A stretch of 64,000 nucleotides of DNA from an uncultured Flavobacterium sp. (GCF_963422545.1 NZ_OY730255.1:62001-126000); one strand, 5' to 3'. Positions 44,006 through 53,860 are shown, counted from the first letter of the stretch. Notes: generated by a model from the sequence alone, not told the origin. Translations and numbers: made by a program.

Positions 44006-47000
44006 TTAATTACCGGCAGATATAATTTTTTTAGTACTACTGCCTTTATTAGTTGTAACTTTTAGAATGTAAACTTGGAATTTACCTACGTAGAAATCAA
44101 TGTTAAAGTTGTATTCTTTGCCTAAATAAGAATTTGTATCTGTTTTTGAAGATAACAATGTTCCTGACATATTAAACAATTCAATTTTGACATCGCTCTC
44201 ATAATCAAAGTTATAACGAATGGTAATGTAATTTTTAAATGGAACCGGATAAGCATCAAAACTAGGTTTTTTACTTTCTTTTCCACTGCTTTGAACTGCA
44301 GTTGTATCCGGAGCAGTAGTTGCCTGAGTAACTATTGGTGCTTGAGTTGCTACACAAGCAAGTGGTGGAATGTTGTATCCTATTGCGATTCTACATTCAT
44401 CAAATGCATTGTTTATCAAATCTACCAAGCTTGCAATGTCAGTAAGAGAAAGTCCATAAGTATTTCCGCCTCCTAACGCTTGATTGGCTAAGTTAAACAA
44501 ATCACCAACTGTTTTATCTCCTGCTAGTTTACTAACTACATTACTTGGAATAGTGTAATATTTATATTCATTACTTACTGTTCCGTCAGCATTACAAGAA
44601 CGCACTTTTGGAGTTATAGATCCACAACCACCGTCAGGTTCAGCAACTGCCAATATACCTCCTGCCTGCAATTTGAATTTGCTTAACTCACTATCAATAC
44701 CTATATTAAGTCCTAAAGTAATGGTTTGAGCCAATAAAGTATTATTGATTCTTCCATTTTTAAGATATGATGCAGGTAATGCACTAATGTGAGGATTTCC
44801 ACTTGCTAACACTTTGCTTCCTCCTCCTCCTGGCAGAACTGATATTAAGCCATCGATATCTGTTGCATTATTAGATACTAAAACAGATTTTCCAACTAAA
44901 CCAATTGTCATTGTTCCTCCTGGATAAGTACTTAATGCTTTCGCAATAAGAGCTTTGGTTGTATAAGGTTTTCCTCCTGCACATCCAATACCTCCAACAT
45001 TTCCATAAGCTCCTTGAGTATATGTACAAATTGGAGTTGTACATGGAGTGATCATAAATGTTGATACTTTTTTAATCGTTTCACAATTGTTCGAAACAAC
45101 ATATTCAATAACTAATGACACTCCTACCTGAGGTTTCACAAATTGAGATAAATCTGTAGCCTGAACGTTTCCAGGACATCCTCCTGTGAATTTAAATCCG
45201 GCAATCCATGCAGCAAATGCAGTATCTGGATTTTCACCGCAAACAACTGTTTTATTTGGAGGACTTGAAACATTAAGCAAGTCAGCTTTAGTAATAGTGA
45301 AGTTTTTAGTGATTGTATTGGTGTAACACTTATCAGTGATCATGTAACTTACACTGGTGGTTCCGCCCTGACATAAGTTTGGTGCAACCGGATTACCTAC
45401 AATTACACCTTTTGGATCACAACCGCCACTTACGCTAAAGCCTTGTTTGAAGGTTTCGAAGGCAGCATTTATTGCAGCCTGATCAACATAAGCACAAGCT
45501 GAAGCACTAAACGGATCCGGTGATACCGGAACTACTGCTGCCGGAGCGGTGATAGTGAAGTTTTTAGTGATTGTATTAGTGTAACATTTATCAGTGATCA
45601 TGTAACTTACACTGGTGGTTCCGCCCTGACATAAGTTTGGCGCTACCGGATTACCTACAAATACACCTTTCGCATCACAACCGCCACTTACGCTAAAGCC
45701 TTTTTTGAAGGTTTCAAAGGCAGCATTTATTGCAGCCTGATCGGCAAAAGCACAAGCTGAAGCACTAAACGGATCCGGTGATACCGGAACTACTGCTGCT
45801 GGAGCTGTAATCATGAAGTCTCTGCTAATTGTAGTTTCATAACATTTATCGGTTACTTTATAGGTAACTGTTGTTGTTCCTCCATCACATAATTTTGGTG
45901 CAACCGGACTGCCTTGAATAACTCCTTGTGGAGCACAGCCACCACTTACGCTAAAGCCTTGTTTGAAAGTTGCGAAAGCAGCGTCCAAAGCAGCCTGATC
46001 AGCATAAGCACAAGCCGAAGCACTAACCGGATTCGGTGATACCGGAACTACTGCTGCCGGAGCGGTGATAGTGAAATCTTTGGTGATTGTATTAGTGTAA
46101 CATTTGTCTGTGATCATGTAACTTACACTGGTGGTTCCGCCCTGACATAGGGTTGGTGCCACTGGATTGCCTACAAAAACACCTTTTGGATCACAACCGC
46201 CACTTACGCTAAAGCCTTGTTTGAAAGTTGCAAAAGCAGCATCCAAAGCTGCCTGATCGGCATAAGCACAAGCCGAAGCACTAACCGGATTCGGTGATAC
46301 CGGAACTACTGCTGCCGGAGCGGTAATGGTGAAAGTAGCAGAACATGATTTCTGTAATCCGCAAGAATCGGTAACATTGTAATTTACGGTTACTGTTCCT
46401 CCGCATAAAGCTGGGGGAGTCAAATTCTCTAATCCCGTAATTGTTAAGGTTCCGTTACCTCCTGAAGCTGTAAAGCCTTGTTTAAAGGTATCAAAAGCGG
46501 CATTAACTGCGGCCTGATCTGCATAAAAACAGGAACTTTTTATATTATCTCCAGGACAAGCTATATTAATAGGTGTTGGCGGAGTACTTGTCACAAGTAC
46601 TGTATCTGCTTTTTGACATCCATTCACTGGGTCGGTAACTGTTAATGTGTATGTTCCTGCCTTATCAATCGTTGGTGTTAGAGTTGTACCACCCGAAACA
46701 ATGTTTCCATCCAATGTACTCCATAAAAATGTAGCATTAGGTGTACTTGATGAACCTGACAATTTTATTGACGTTATCAAACAAGTTAAGGCTTTATCAT
46801 CTCCTGCATTAACATTTGGCGGTACTTTATTTTCAAGAACTGTGACCATTTTTTTAGCAAAACAGCCTTCTAAACTTGTAAAAGCATATACCGTATAAAC
46901 TCCTTTAACAGATACAACCGGTGCATTTCCTGCTATAAATGGTCCATCGGCAATACCATCAGGTGAAGGTCCGTACCATTTTATAGTAGCATTTGCCGGA

Positions 47001-48299
47001 GTTGGTGTTGCTGTTAAAGTAGCTGTTGGATTATTACAGGTCAATGGATTACTAACATTGCCCACTACGGCTACATCAGTAATATTTCCGAATAAATAAG
47101 GTCCTGAAAAATCTTTTAACTCTGCAGTAAATGAAGATGAAGATCTTGTTTTTACTATCAGAGTACCTAATAAATTTGAACAAGGACCTTGATTAATAGT
47201 TCGACTATCCAGTCCTAACGCTGTTAAATTAAGTCCAAACTCTGTAAACTGTAAAGCTGCAAAATTATCTTGATAAGAAGCTTGCGAACCTTCTAAAGTT
47301 CCCCAAGGTGGTCCTAATGTAGCAGCAGTAACATTAACAACTGCAAAAACATCAGTAAGTATACCTCCTCCTTTTGCATTTATTTCAGCATATCCGTAAG
47401 GAGGTGCACCATTGCCCTGATCAAAAACACCGGTAAGATCATATGGTCTGTTAGGTCTTGAGTTAAAATTAGCAATATCAGCACTAGACATCCAAACTCT
47501 TACACTGGCAAATGGTTTTGTACCACCATTTTCAAAATCGATGGCGACAAGTACGTCTCCAGGGACAAGTACTTTTCCGGTGGCATCAAAAGCCCATGCT
47601 GTGTGTCCTGATTGGGCACCCGAACCAACTAATGCACTACCGTTAAAGGTCACTTCTGTTCTAAAAAATTCAAAATCAAAATGTGAATTCCCATCAGAGG
47701 AGATTTTAGATGCTCCTCCAAATCCCCATAAAATTCCGTTAGGATTAATTGCTAATGCGGCCGGAGACAAGTCTCTTCTTAAGTAGCCGAATACATCAAC
47801 AATATCATCCTTTTGAGGGATACTACCTGCACCTAAAGCCCAAGTAGTCGGATTATCACCATTCTTGTTAGAATTTCCAGAAAAAATATTAGAGTCGCTG
47901 TTATTTTGTGTTGAATTTCCATCACGTCCATAAACACCATCAATCCACAAATAATTACCAACCATGGTATTTTTATCTTTCGACATTCTTCTTTCGAATG
48001 TAAAATTATTATTAGCCTGGATTGATGCTTTTAGCGCCGCCGCATTACTCTGATCAATAATATTTTGACCGGTTCCGTTAGCAAAAGCTGAGTTAAAAAA
48101 CCAGTCATCATAAATACCTGAAACCGTTTGGGGGAACTAAAAATTGTTCTTTGTTTGCATAAACGTCAGCATCAATACCAAAATTAGCTTGTACAGCTGC
48201 TCCAGATACGGCTTGTGAATGCAAATAAGGATGGAAAGCAAATAGCATAAAAAGTACCATCAAATAAAATTGACACTTTTTGTGCACAGTAATTTTCAT
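44006..48299 (-). CDS. Giant repeat surface protein with T9SS sorting domain, frameshifted near its start
   Basis: Read as one gene, it begins at the ATG at 48299 with a signal peptide (MKITVHKKCQFYLMVLFMLF). The frame breaks near 48127-48134, where the coding strand reads CCCCCAAA; removing one base joins the two frames through 'VPP-TVSGIYDDWFF'. The main frame then runs 1,326 codons from 47986 to 44006. It holds an N-terminal lectin-like region, Ig/PKD-like stretches ('GDDKALTCLITSIKLSGSSS'), four or more near-identical 86-residue Cys-containing repeats, a 'CTYTQGAYGNVGGIGC' module and a C-terminal type-A T9SS sorting domain ('YPVPFKNYITIRYNF', ending KKIISAGN). It should be a secreted adhesin-like protein. 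Whether the frameshift is real, programmed or a sequencing error is open. Confidence 0.75.
45263..46320 (-). repeat. 258-bp coding tandem repeat inside the giant surface protein
   Basis: The landmark 'TGATACCGGAACTACTGC' recurs at 45521, 45779, 46037 and 46295, exactly 258 bp (86 codons) apart. Each unit encodes 'SASACAYADQAALDAAF' to 'FTITAPAAVV', with three Cys. Identity between units is very high, which points to recent duplication or gene conversion. Degenerate copies flank the block on both sides. Confidence 0.85.
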
Positions 48300-48700
48300 C
48301 AAATTAAAATTTGGGAAAATTAAACTAATAAAAGAACAACGAAAGATTTCACACAATTCATGCAGAATCTTCATTTGATAAAAAATAGTTTTTTTCATAA
48401 TAATAGTATTTAAAAATACCATTACATTAGCAAAAACCAGGAAGTTTACAGATTTGGAAATTACATGAAAATAATAAACCATCTTCACAAAGTTATGAAG
48501 CACAAAATCTAAAAACTCTTTTAAAAAGAATTGACCCTCAGAAAAAATCTGACATTAATGATCAAGGGCAAAAACATTTGTCAAAATTACTTAATAACAC
48601 AAATGCTCTCTCTTAAAAAGAAGTAAAATCGATATCATTCAAAAAAAATCGACGAACGGAACACAACAATAAGAAAAGTAGTATTTAATGTTTTAAACAA

Positions 48701-48757
48701 ATAAAAATCAGACCATTACATGTTTTCAAAAACAAAAAATAAAGATCTGATTTTTAT
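48701..48757 (-). terminator. Hairpin, probable terminator of the esterase gene
   Basis: ATAAAAATCAGA and TCTGATTTTTAT pair across a 33-nt AT-rich loop, about 75 bp past the esterase stop. Between here and the surface-protein start at 48299 the DNA is AT-rich, with no gene I can support. Confidence 0.5.
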
Positions 48758-48830
48758 CAATATCGCAAAAAGTACTATCTTAAATTAAGATAATAAAAGT
48801 CTTACCAATTAAAAAATATTAATTTGATAA

Positions 48831-49691
48831 TTACTTCGTTTTAGTTTTAAACAAGATTTTGCTAAAAAATAATACATGATAAGGCAAAGAATTTTCCCAA
48901 TAATCCCAGGTATGAGCTCCAGGACGTTCCGTATAATCATGTTCTACTTTATTGTAAACTAATCTTCTATGTAATTCTCTATTTGGTTCTATTAAAAAGT
49001 CATCAACACCACAATCTACAATTAAAGGTAATTTGTTGGCCTTAATTTTATCCAGCATATTAATCACGGCATATTGCGCATACATTTCTGAGCTATCGCT
49101 TTTATCTCCAAAAACAGGCTGCATCAATTTTACAACTTGTGCCGAAGATTCACGATTAAGCATTGCACCCATATCAACTGCACCGCTCATACTTCCGGCA
49201 GCACAAAACAAATCCGGATGTTTTGCCGATAAATACAAAGCTCCATGACCACCCATAGAAAGTCCTGTAATGACTCTTCCACTTTTGTTACTTATTGTTC
49301 GGTATGTTTTATCTACTTTTTGAACTACTTCCTGCGTGATAAAGGTTTCAAACTGGCTTCCTTGATTAACGGGACTATCCAGATAAAAACTAAAAGTTTC
49401 GCCTTCTGGCATTACAATAATGATATTGTATTGATCTGATAAATTCTGAACTGATTTTTTGTTTGGTGTATTTTTTAACCAATCGCTAAAATGTCCGTAA
49501 GCTCCATGTAACAAATACATTACCGGATATGAGGTTTTACTTTTAGCATACGAATTTGGTAGTACAACAGCGGCTTTGTAGGTTTTACCCATTGCTGTAC
49601 TGGCAACTTGTAAAGTATCTACTTTTGCTGCATAACTCATAGACGAGACACACAAAAGAACCGTAAATACTAAGATTTTAAAGTTTTTCAT
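48831..49691 (-). CDS. Exported esterase D/FrmB-like alpha/beta hydrolase
   Basis: A 286-residue protein with signal peptide (MKNFKILVFTVLLCVSSMSYA). The nucleophile elbow is 'ITGLSMGGHGALYL', preceded by 'YPVMYLLHGAYGHFSDW' (oxyanion region). The Asp is likely in 'DCGVDDFL' and the His in 'RPGAHTWDYWENSL'. This layout is that of esterase D, mycolyltransferase-like and feruloyl/acetyl-xylan esterases. An exported carbohydrate esterase is plausible, but the substrate is not shown. The neighbouring AraC gene could be its regulator. Confidence 0.85.
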   Translation of the reverse strand: MKNFKILVFTVLLCVSSMSYAAKVDTLQVASTAMGKTYKAAVVLPNSYAKSKTSYPVMYLLHGAYGHFSDWLKNTPNKKSVQNLSDQYNIIIVMPEGETFSFYLDSPVNQGSQFETFITQEVVQKVDKTYRTISNKSGRVITGLSMGGHGALYLSAKHPDLFCAAGSMSGAVDMGAMLNRESSAQVVKLMQPVFGDKSDSSEMYAQYAVINMLDKIKANKLPLIVDCGVDDFLIEPNRELHRRLVYNKVEHDYTERPGAHTWDYWENSLPYHVLFFSKILFKTKTK

Positions 49692-49797
49692 ATTTATATT
49701 TTTCGATTAAGGAGTGTAAATATACCCTTTTTTCCGAATTAATTATATGAAAAATCCCACTTGCTTTTTAATTATCAGATGATCAATTTGTGTGTGT

Positions 49798-50100
49798 TTT
49801 TTGCCACAGATTACACAGATTAAAAAGATTTTTTTTCTGTGATGAAATATTTGCCGCAAACTTGCTTCGTCTGTTCACTATCGCTCAAGTCACGAATTAG
49901 TATGAATTAAATTGATGTAGACAATTTTCTACATTTTATAATCTATAAAATCAGTTCAATCTGTGGCAAAAAAATATCCAGCATTCAATTAGTGAAAATT
50001 AGTGAAATTGCTTCGCCTATTCCCTTCGGTCGGGTCGTGGCAAAAAAAATTACACCGATATTTAAAAATCATTTTAATCCTTTTAATCTGTGGCAAAAAG
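49798..50100. repeat. Long nested inverted-repeat element
   Basis: TTGCCACAGATTACACAGAT at the left end and AATCTGTGGCAA at two positions on the right recur in inverted order. Between them are inverted 'TGCTTCG...' and 'GTCACGAATTAG' against 'TTAGTGAAATTGC' words and 'TCGGTCGGGTCGTGGCAA'. It belongs to the same two families as the 18.3-kb element and fills the esterase-AraC gap. No ORF of note. Confidence 0.6.
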
Positions 50101-50179
50101 AAAAAAACATCCCCGCATTTAAAACTAAAAACCAGCGAGAACCAGCTCAATCCATAAAACCCGCAGGCAAACTTAAATC

Positions 50180-51052
50180 CTAGCTAATAATAATCTTATG
50201 TTCGTGACGGTATTGCGAAGCACTTTTACCCGTATATTGCTTAAACGACTTACTAAAATGACTGAAATTATTAAAACCGCTTTCATAGCAAACTTCATTT
50301 ATACTCATTGGTTTTTCGGCCAGAAGTTTTGAGGCGTGAACCAAACGATATTCGTTTACAAATTCAGTAAAAGTTTTGTTTGAAATCTTTTTGAAATAAC
50401 GGCAGAAAGATGGCGTTGTCATACTCACCAAACTAGATACCTCATCTATTGCAATAGATTCCTGAAAATTATCTTTCACATAATTAAAAACTACATTCAT
50501 TCTGTCACTATCCTGCGTTTGTAATTCAAGTGAAAAACCATCGGCATTAAGAACCGTATAATCTTGTGAGGAATCTAACTCATCCAGAATGCTCAAAAGT
50601 GTCAGCAAGCGTTCAAACGGAAGCTGATGCTCCATCATTTCTATTTTCTTACCAATATGTTTTTTAGTTTCTCCACCAAAAGCAATTCCCACTTTAGCCT
50701 GATTAAAAATATTCTGAACCTTTTTCATTTCGGGAGCGATAAAAAAATCATTTCCCAAAAACTCCGGTTTAATATGAATAACAGTTTCATTTATGTTACC
50801 CGTTTGTTCGTTCGTAAAACCGCAATGTGGCAAATTAGCACCTATTAAAATCAAATCACCGTTAGTATAATAAGAAACATGGCTTCCTATTTGTCTCTTC
50901 CCTGCTCCACCGTTTATAAAAACCAATTCAATTTCCGGATGGTAATGCCATAAATGGGCTTTACTGTTGGTCTTTTCGGCGTGTTTAGTATAGGTAAAAG
51001 AACTTCCGTATGAGTTTGATATCACTTCAAGAGCCGGGGCGATTGTCTTCAT
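50180..51052 (-). CDS. AraC family transcriptional regulator with cupin domain
   Basis: A 290-residue cytoplasmic regulator; the ATG at 51052 is preferred over one 12 codons upstream. The N-terminal cupin-like sensor carries 'WHYHPEIELVFINGGAG' and 'LILIGANLPHCGF'. The C-terminal double helix-turn-helix is complete: 'AIDEVSSLVSMTTPSFCRYF' and 'SINEVCYESGFNNFSHFSKS'. Such proteins often sense sugars. A conserved 42-bp element lies 51 bp upstream of its start and again before two nearby small-protein genes, suggesting autoregulation and a local regulon. Confidence 0.9.
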   Translation of the reverse strand: MKTIAPALEVISNSYGSSFTYTKHAEKTNSKAHLWHYHPEIELVFINGGAGKRQIGSHVSYYTNGDLILIGANLPHCGFTNEQTGNINETVIHIKPEFLGNDFFIAPEMKKVQNIFNQAKVGIAFGGETKKHIGKKIEMMEHQLPFERLLTLLSILDELDSSQDYTVLNADGFSLELQTQDSDRMNVVFNYVKDNFQESIAIDEVSSLVSMTTPSFCRYFKKISNKTFTEFVNEYRLVHASKLLAEKPMSINEVCYESGFNNFSHFSKSFKQYTGKSASQYRHEHKIIIS

Positions 51053-51102
51053 AATAATATCTTTAAAAAATAATAGCGAATTTAACAAAAACGCCTACAA
51101 TA

Positions 51103-51144
51103 ATTCAAAATTTAACCTATAACGGTTTCGTAAATGAGAATATA
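51103..51144. promoter_or_regulatory. Conserved 42-bp element, copy A (upstream of araC-like gene)
   Basis: It reads 'ATTCAAAATTTAACCTATAA' followed by CGGTTTCGTAAATGAGAATATA. Copies B and C differ from it at one position each. Relative to the minus-strand AraC gene it is in inverted orientation and ends about 50 bp from the start codon. It is proposed as an operator. Confidence 0.6.
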
Positions 51145-51364
51145 TCACAAAAAACAACAAAAACTAAAGCAAAACAATTGCGATTATGAAGTTATTTTTT
51201 CAAGACCCATTTTTTTATCGTTGATTTTTTCAATTTATCTCATTTAATCAAGTGATTTTATAAACATATGTTATTTTTGTAAGAAAATTGGATAATTCAA
51301 AAAAGGTTAGTAAATTTGAAAACGTTAAAAAATAATAACTGAATTAACTAAAACACCTAATATT

Positions 51365-51406
51365 ATTCAAAATTTAACCTATAACGCTTTCGTAAATGAG
51401 AATATA
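51365..51406 (+). promoter_or_regulatory. Conserved 42-bp element, copy B
   Basis: Differs from copy A at one base (CGC for CGG). It is followed, after exactly 45 bp, by a second conserved block (51452-51478), and then after 24 bp by the ATG at 51503. Spacing is the same as in copy C although the sequence between the blocks has diverged. Confidence 0.65.
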
Positions 51407-51451
51407 GCATATAAATTGGAAAATACAGTTGTGAAAAATTCAGAACTCCCG

Positions 51452-51478
51452 AAGTAATTTAGCATCAGAAAATTAGAA
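51452..51478 (+). promoter_or_regulatory. Second conserved leader block, copy 1
   Basis: 'AAGTAATTTAGCATCAGAAA' followed by ATTAGAA; it matches 26 of 27 bases of the block at 52595-52621. It ends 24 bp before the start codon, so it is probably in the mRNA leader or at the transcription start. Confidence 0.6.
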
Positions 51479-51502
51479 GTAAAAATTTAAAAACGAATAG
51501 CC

Positions 51503-51922
51503 ATGAAAAAGATCTTAAAATTAAGCTTAGTATGTGCAGTGCTTTTTACAGGAATTAGTACTTATGCAATTGATGGGAATGATAACGGAAACAATGCTTT
51601 TAATCTTCATGTATTAAAAGCGAATGGTAAATTAATCACGTTTGCTATGAATCAGGTTAAAAAAGCAAACTTGTCAATTTATGATAATGATGGTACACTA
51701 CTTTATTCTGAATCAGCTTCAGGTAAAGACGGAATCTTAAGAACTTTTAGCTTAGAAGAATTTCCAGCTGGAACTTATTACTTAGAAGTTGAAGACAATG
51801 CAAAAAAAGTAAGACACGAAATTATTATTACTGACGAAACTTCGGTTTTATCATCAAAAGCAGTTTCGTCTGTTTATAAAGCAGGTTTCTCTGCAAACAA
51901 TACAAGCGTAGCAGTACGCTAA
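51503..51922 (+). CDS. Small exported beta-sandwich protein, paralogue 1
   Basis: A 139-residue protein with signal peptide (MKKILKLSLVCAVLFTGISTYA, then IDG). The mature part of about 115 residues has 'NLSIYDNDGTLLYSESASG' and 'FPAGTYYLEVEDNAKKVRHE', a beta-sandwich rhythm like T9SS sorting domains or DUF3244 proteins, but here it is the whole protein. It ends in VAVR. It is nearly identical in its N-terminus to the gene at 52646 and shares the same leader. A terminator follows. Function unknown; a secreted or periplasmic structural protein is likely. Confidence 0.75.
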   Translation: MKKILKLSLVCAVLFTGISTYAIDGNDNGNNAFNLHVLKANGKLITFAMNQVKKANLSIYDNDGTLLYSESASGKDGILRTFSLEEFPAGTYYLEVEDNAKKVRHEIIITDETSVLSSKAVSSVYKAGFSANNTSVAVR

Positions 51923-51994
51923 ACAAGTTATACTCGCATACAGTATAAAAATGAGGTTAGATAGTTAGTAAAGTTAAAAACTGTATAGTTTTAG

Positions 51995-52030
51995 AAACAG
52001 CTCTTTGTGGTTATTGAGCTGTTTTTTTTT
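51995..52030 (+). terminator. Terminator after small exported paralogue 1
   Basis: AAACAGCTC and GAGCTGTTT pair around a 12-nt loop and run into T, about 70 bp after the stop. The same ACAGCTC/GAGCTGT stem recurs after paralogue 2, showing that the duplicated segment included the terminator. Confidence 0.8.
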
Positions 52031-52042
52031 GCTCTTTATTTA

Positions 52043-52405
52043 AATTTAACCGCAAAGCGCGCAAAGTTTTTTTATCCTGTACACCTAGTAAACGCAAAGT
52101 TCGCAAAGTTATATTGATATAGCTTTGCGAACTTTGTGTTTGTATAAAACCTTGCATATAAAAAACTTTGTGACTTTGCGGTAAAAAAAAATGATTAGTC
52201 ACTAACGCAAAACTAAGTCAACACAAAAGCTTTGCGAACTTTGCGTTTGTATAAAACCTTGCATATAAAAAACTTTGTGCACTTTGCGGTAAAAAAATGA
52301 TTAGTCACTTCAACGCAAAACTAAGTCAACACAAAAGCTTTGAGAACTTTGTATTTACTAAGCACAATCCATAATAAAAAACTTTGCGCGCTTTGCGGTT
52401 AAATT
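52043..52405. repeat. Inverted repeat with perfect 30-bp arms and internal ~107-bp tandem copies
   Basis: The arms at 52043-52072 and 52376-52405 are exact inverses built of 'CCGCAAAGCGCGCAAAG'. Inside, the word AGCTTTGCGAACTTTG recurs at 52121, 52228 and (variant) 52336, giving a 107-108-bp tandem repeat that includes 'TGATTAGTCACT' and 'AAAACTAAGTCAACAC'. The structure separates paralogues 1 and 2. No gene is supported inside. Confidence 0.75.
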
Positions 52406-52507
52406 CCACTACACCTTTTTTGTAAGAAACAAAGACAAATCCATGTTATCTAAATTCAAACAAAACGTTACGTAATTTTCACCATATTAACCAAAACGAT
52501 AAAAATA

Positions 52508-52549
52508 ATTCAAATTTTAACCTATAACGGTTTCGTAAATGAGAATATA
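52508..52549 (+). promoter_or_regulatory. Conserved 42-bp element, copy C
   Basis: Differs from copy A at one base. It lies 96 bp before the ATG at 52646, the same distance as copy B from its gene. Confidence 0.65.
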
Positions 52550-52594
52550 GCATCGAAATTAGCTAATAGAGTTGTGAGAATACATTTATTTGAT

Positions 52595-52621
52595 AAGTAA
52601 TTTAGCATCAGAGAATTAGAA
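52595..52621 (+). promoter_or_regulatory. Second conserved leader block, copy 2
   Basis: Matches 51452-51478 at 26 of 27 bases and lies at the same 24-bp distance from its start codon. Confidence 0.6.
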
Positions 52622-52645
52622 CTATTAATCTAAAAATTAAATACC

Positions 52646-53053
52646 ATGAAAAAGATTTTAAAATTGAGTTTAGTATGTGCTGTACTTTTCACAGGAATAA
52701 GTACTTATGCAATTGACGGGAATGAAGATTTTAATCTTCACATAATTAGAACAAATGGAAAACTGATTACTTTTGCCCTTAATCAGGTAAAAAAAGCCAG
52801 TTTGACTATTTATGACAAAGATGGTAATCTAATTTATTCTGAATCTGCTTCAGGTAAAGACGGAATTTTGAGAACTTTTAGCTTAGAAGAATTTCCAGAA
52901 GGAACTTACTATCTTGAAATAGAAGATAATGTAAAAAAAGTGAGACATGAAATTACAATAACTGACGATAGTACTGTTTTGTCTAAAAAAGCAATTTCAT
53001 CAGTTTACAAAGCAGGTTTTTCTGCTAAAAATACAAGCATAGCGGTACGCTAA
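52646..53053 (+). CDS. Small exported beta-sandwich protein, paralogue 2
   Basis: A 135-residue paralogue of the 51503 gene. The first 25 residues are the same (signal peptide ending STYA, then IDG) and the 'SASGKDGILRTFSLEEFP' segment is shared. It lacks a few Asn/Gly residues after the signal peptide and ends in IAVR. It carries the same two leader elements and the same type of terminator, so whole transcription units were duplicated. Function unknown. Confidence 0.75.
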   Translation: MKKILKLSLVCAVLFTGISTYAIDGNEDFNLHIIRTNGKLITFALNQVKKASLTIYDKDGNLIYSESASGKDGILRTFSLEEFPEGTYYLEIEDNVKKVRHEITITDDSTVLSKKAISSVYKAGFSAKNTSIAVR

Positions 53054-53120
53054 AAAAGCATACACACATAAAGTCTAAATATGAGATTAGACGATATGAA
53101 AATCTAAAATAATAGTATTC

Positions 53121-53159
53121 AAAAAACAGCTCCTTTGACGTTCTTGAGCTGTTTTTTTA
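53121..53159 (+). terminator. Terminator after small exported paralogue 2
   Basis: AAAAAACAGCTC and GAGCTGTTTTTTT pair around a 14-nt loop, about 70 bp past the stop. Confidence 0.8.
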
Positions 53160-53353
53160 TGACCTTTTTTTACTGACTTTTTGCAAAGCTGTTTTTTTGG
53201 AAAACTATTCTTAATAATTTCAAATCACTGGTTTTTACACCGTTAAAAAAACACTTTAAAAAATATCTGCCAGCCCAGTAATTACGCACATAGTTTAACC
53301 AAAATACAGAAACGTCTTTAATTCAGTAATTTAAATAAAGAAAAAAATGTTTT

Positions 53354-53387
53354 TTTTGCATAAAATTAAATTTTAATTTTTAGTTTT
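53354..53387 (+). promoter_or_regulatory. Bacteroidota-type promoter of paralogue 3
   Basis: TTTG (53354-53357), a 22-bp spacer and TAGTTTTG (53380-53387), 37 bp before the ATG at 53425. The 42-bp element of the other two copies is absent here, so paralogue 3 is probably controlled differently. Confidence 0.55.
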
Positions 53388-53424
53388 GGACGTGCCTCAA
53401 ATACTAATAAACAATTAAAAAGAG

Positions 53425-53811
53425 ATGACAAAATTTACCAAAATGGGCTTAGTTGTGGCCTTATTTTTAACAACACTTTTTTCTTATGCAATTGATGGAA
53501 AAGGGGATTATATTTTGAATATAAAAACCGGAAATGGAAAAGTGGTTAGCTTTACTTTAAACACCATCGAAAAATCAATTTTCTCTATCTATGATGAAAA
53601 CAATAATTTAGTTTACAAAGGAGATTCTGCTGCAGACAAATTAGAAACTTCAAAAACAATAAGTTTAGAAGGTTTTCCTGCTGGAACTTATGTTTTAGAA
53701 GTAAAAGAAAATGAAAAAGTTGAAAAACATGAGATTAAAGTTGCTTCTAAAAAAACGAAAACTGCAAAGTTGGACGAATCCGTAAATGAGAGTCCTTCTT
53801 TCCGTCGCTAA
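53425..53811 (+). CDS. Small exported beta-sandwich protein, paralogue 3 (divergent)
   Basis: A 128-residue protein with a signal peptide (MTKFTKMGLVVALFLTTLFSYA, then IDG). It keeps the post-cleavage IDG, 'FSIYDENNNLVYKG', 'EGFPAGTYVLEVKENEK' and a basic end (FRR), but is much more diverged than paralogues 1 and 2. It has its own promoter and terminator. Function unknown. Confidence 0.7.
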   Translation: MTKFTKMGLVVALFLTTLFSYAIDGKGDYILNIKTGNGKVVSFTLNTIEKSIFSIYDENNNLVYKGDSAADKLETSKTISLEGFPAGTYVLEVKENEKVEKHEIKVASKKTKTAKLDESVNESPSFRR

Positions 53812-53831
53812 TTTTTTGCCCTAAAAATTAG

Positions 53832-53860
53832 AAAGCATCAGCCGCGGCTGATGCTTTTTT
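53832..53860. terminator. Bidirectional terminator after paralogue 3
   Basis: AAAGCATCAGCCG and CGGCTGATGCTTT form a perfect GC-rich stem followed by T. It touches the stop codon of the convergent minus-strand gene. Confidence 0.85.

Noticed and set aside
45263..46320. Possible CRISPR or non-coding satellite
   Set aside because: The 258-bp repeats keep the reading frame (86 codons) of a T9SS protein and the differences between copies are mostly silent or conservative.
48300..48503. Coding extension of the surface-protein signal peptide frame upstream of 48299
   Set aside because: The frame stays open to 48503 but the residues are unlike an exported N-terminus, and the ATG at 48299 begins a good signal peptide.
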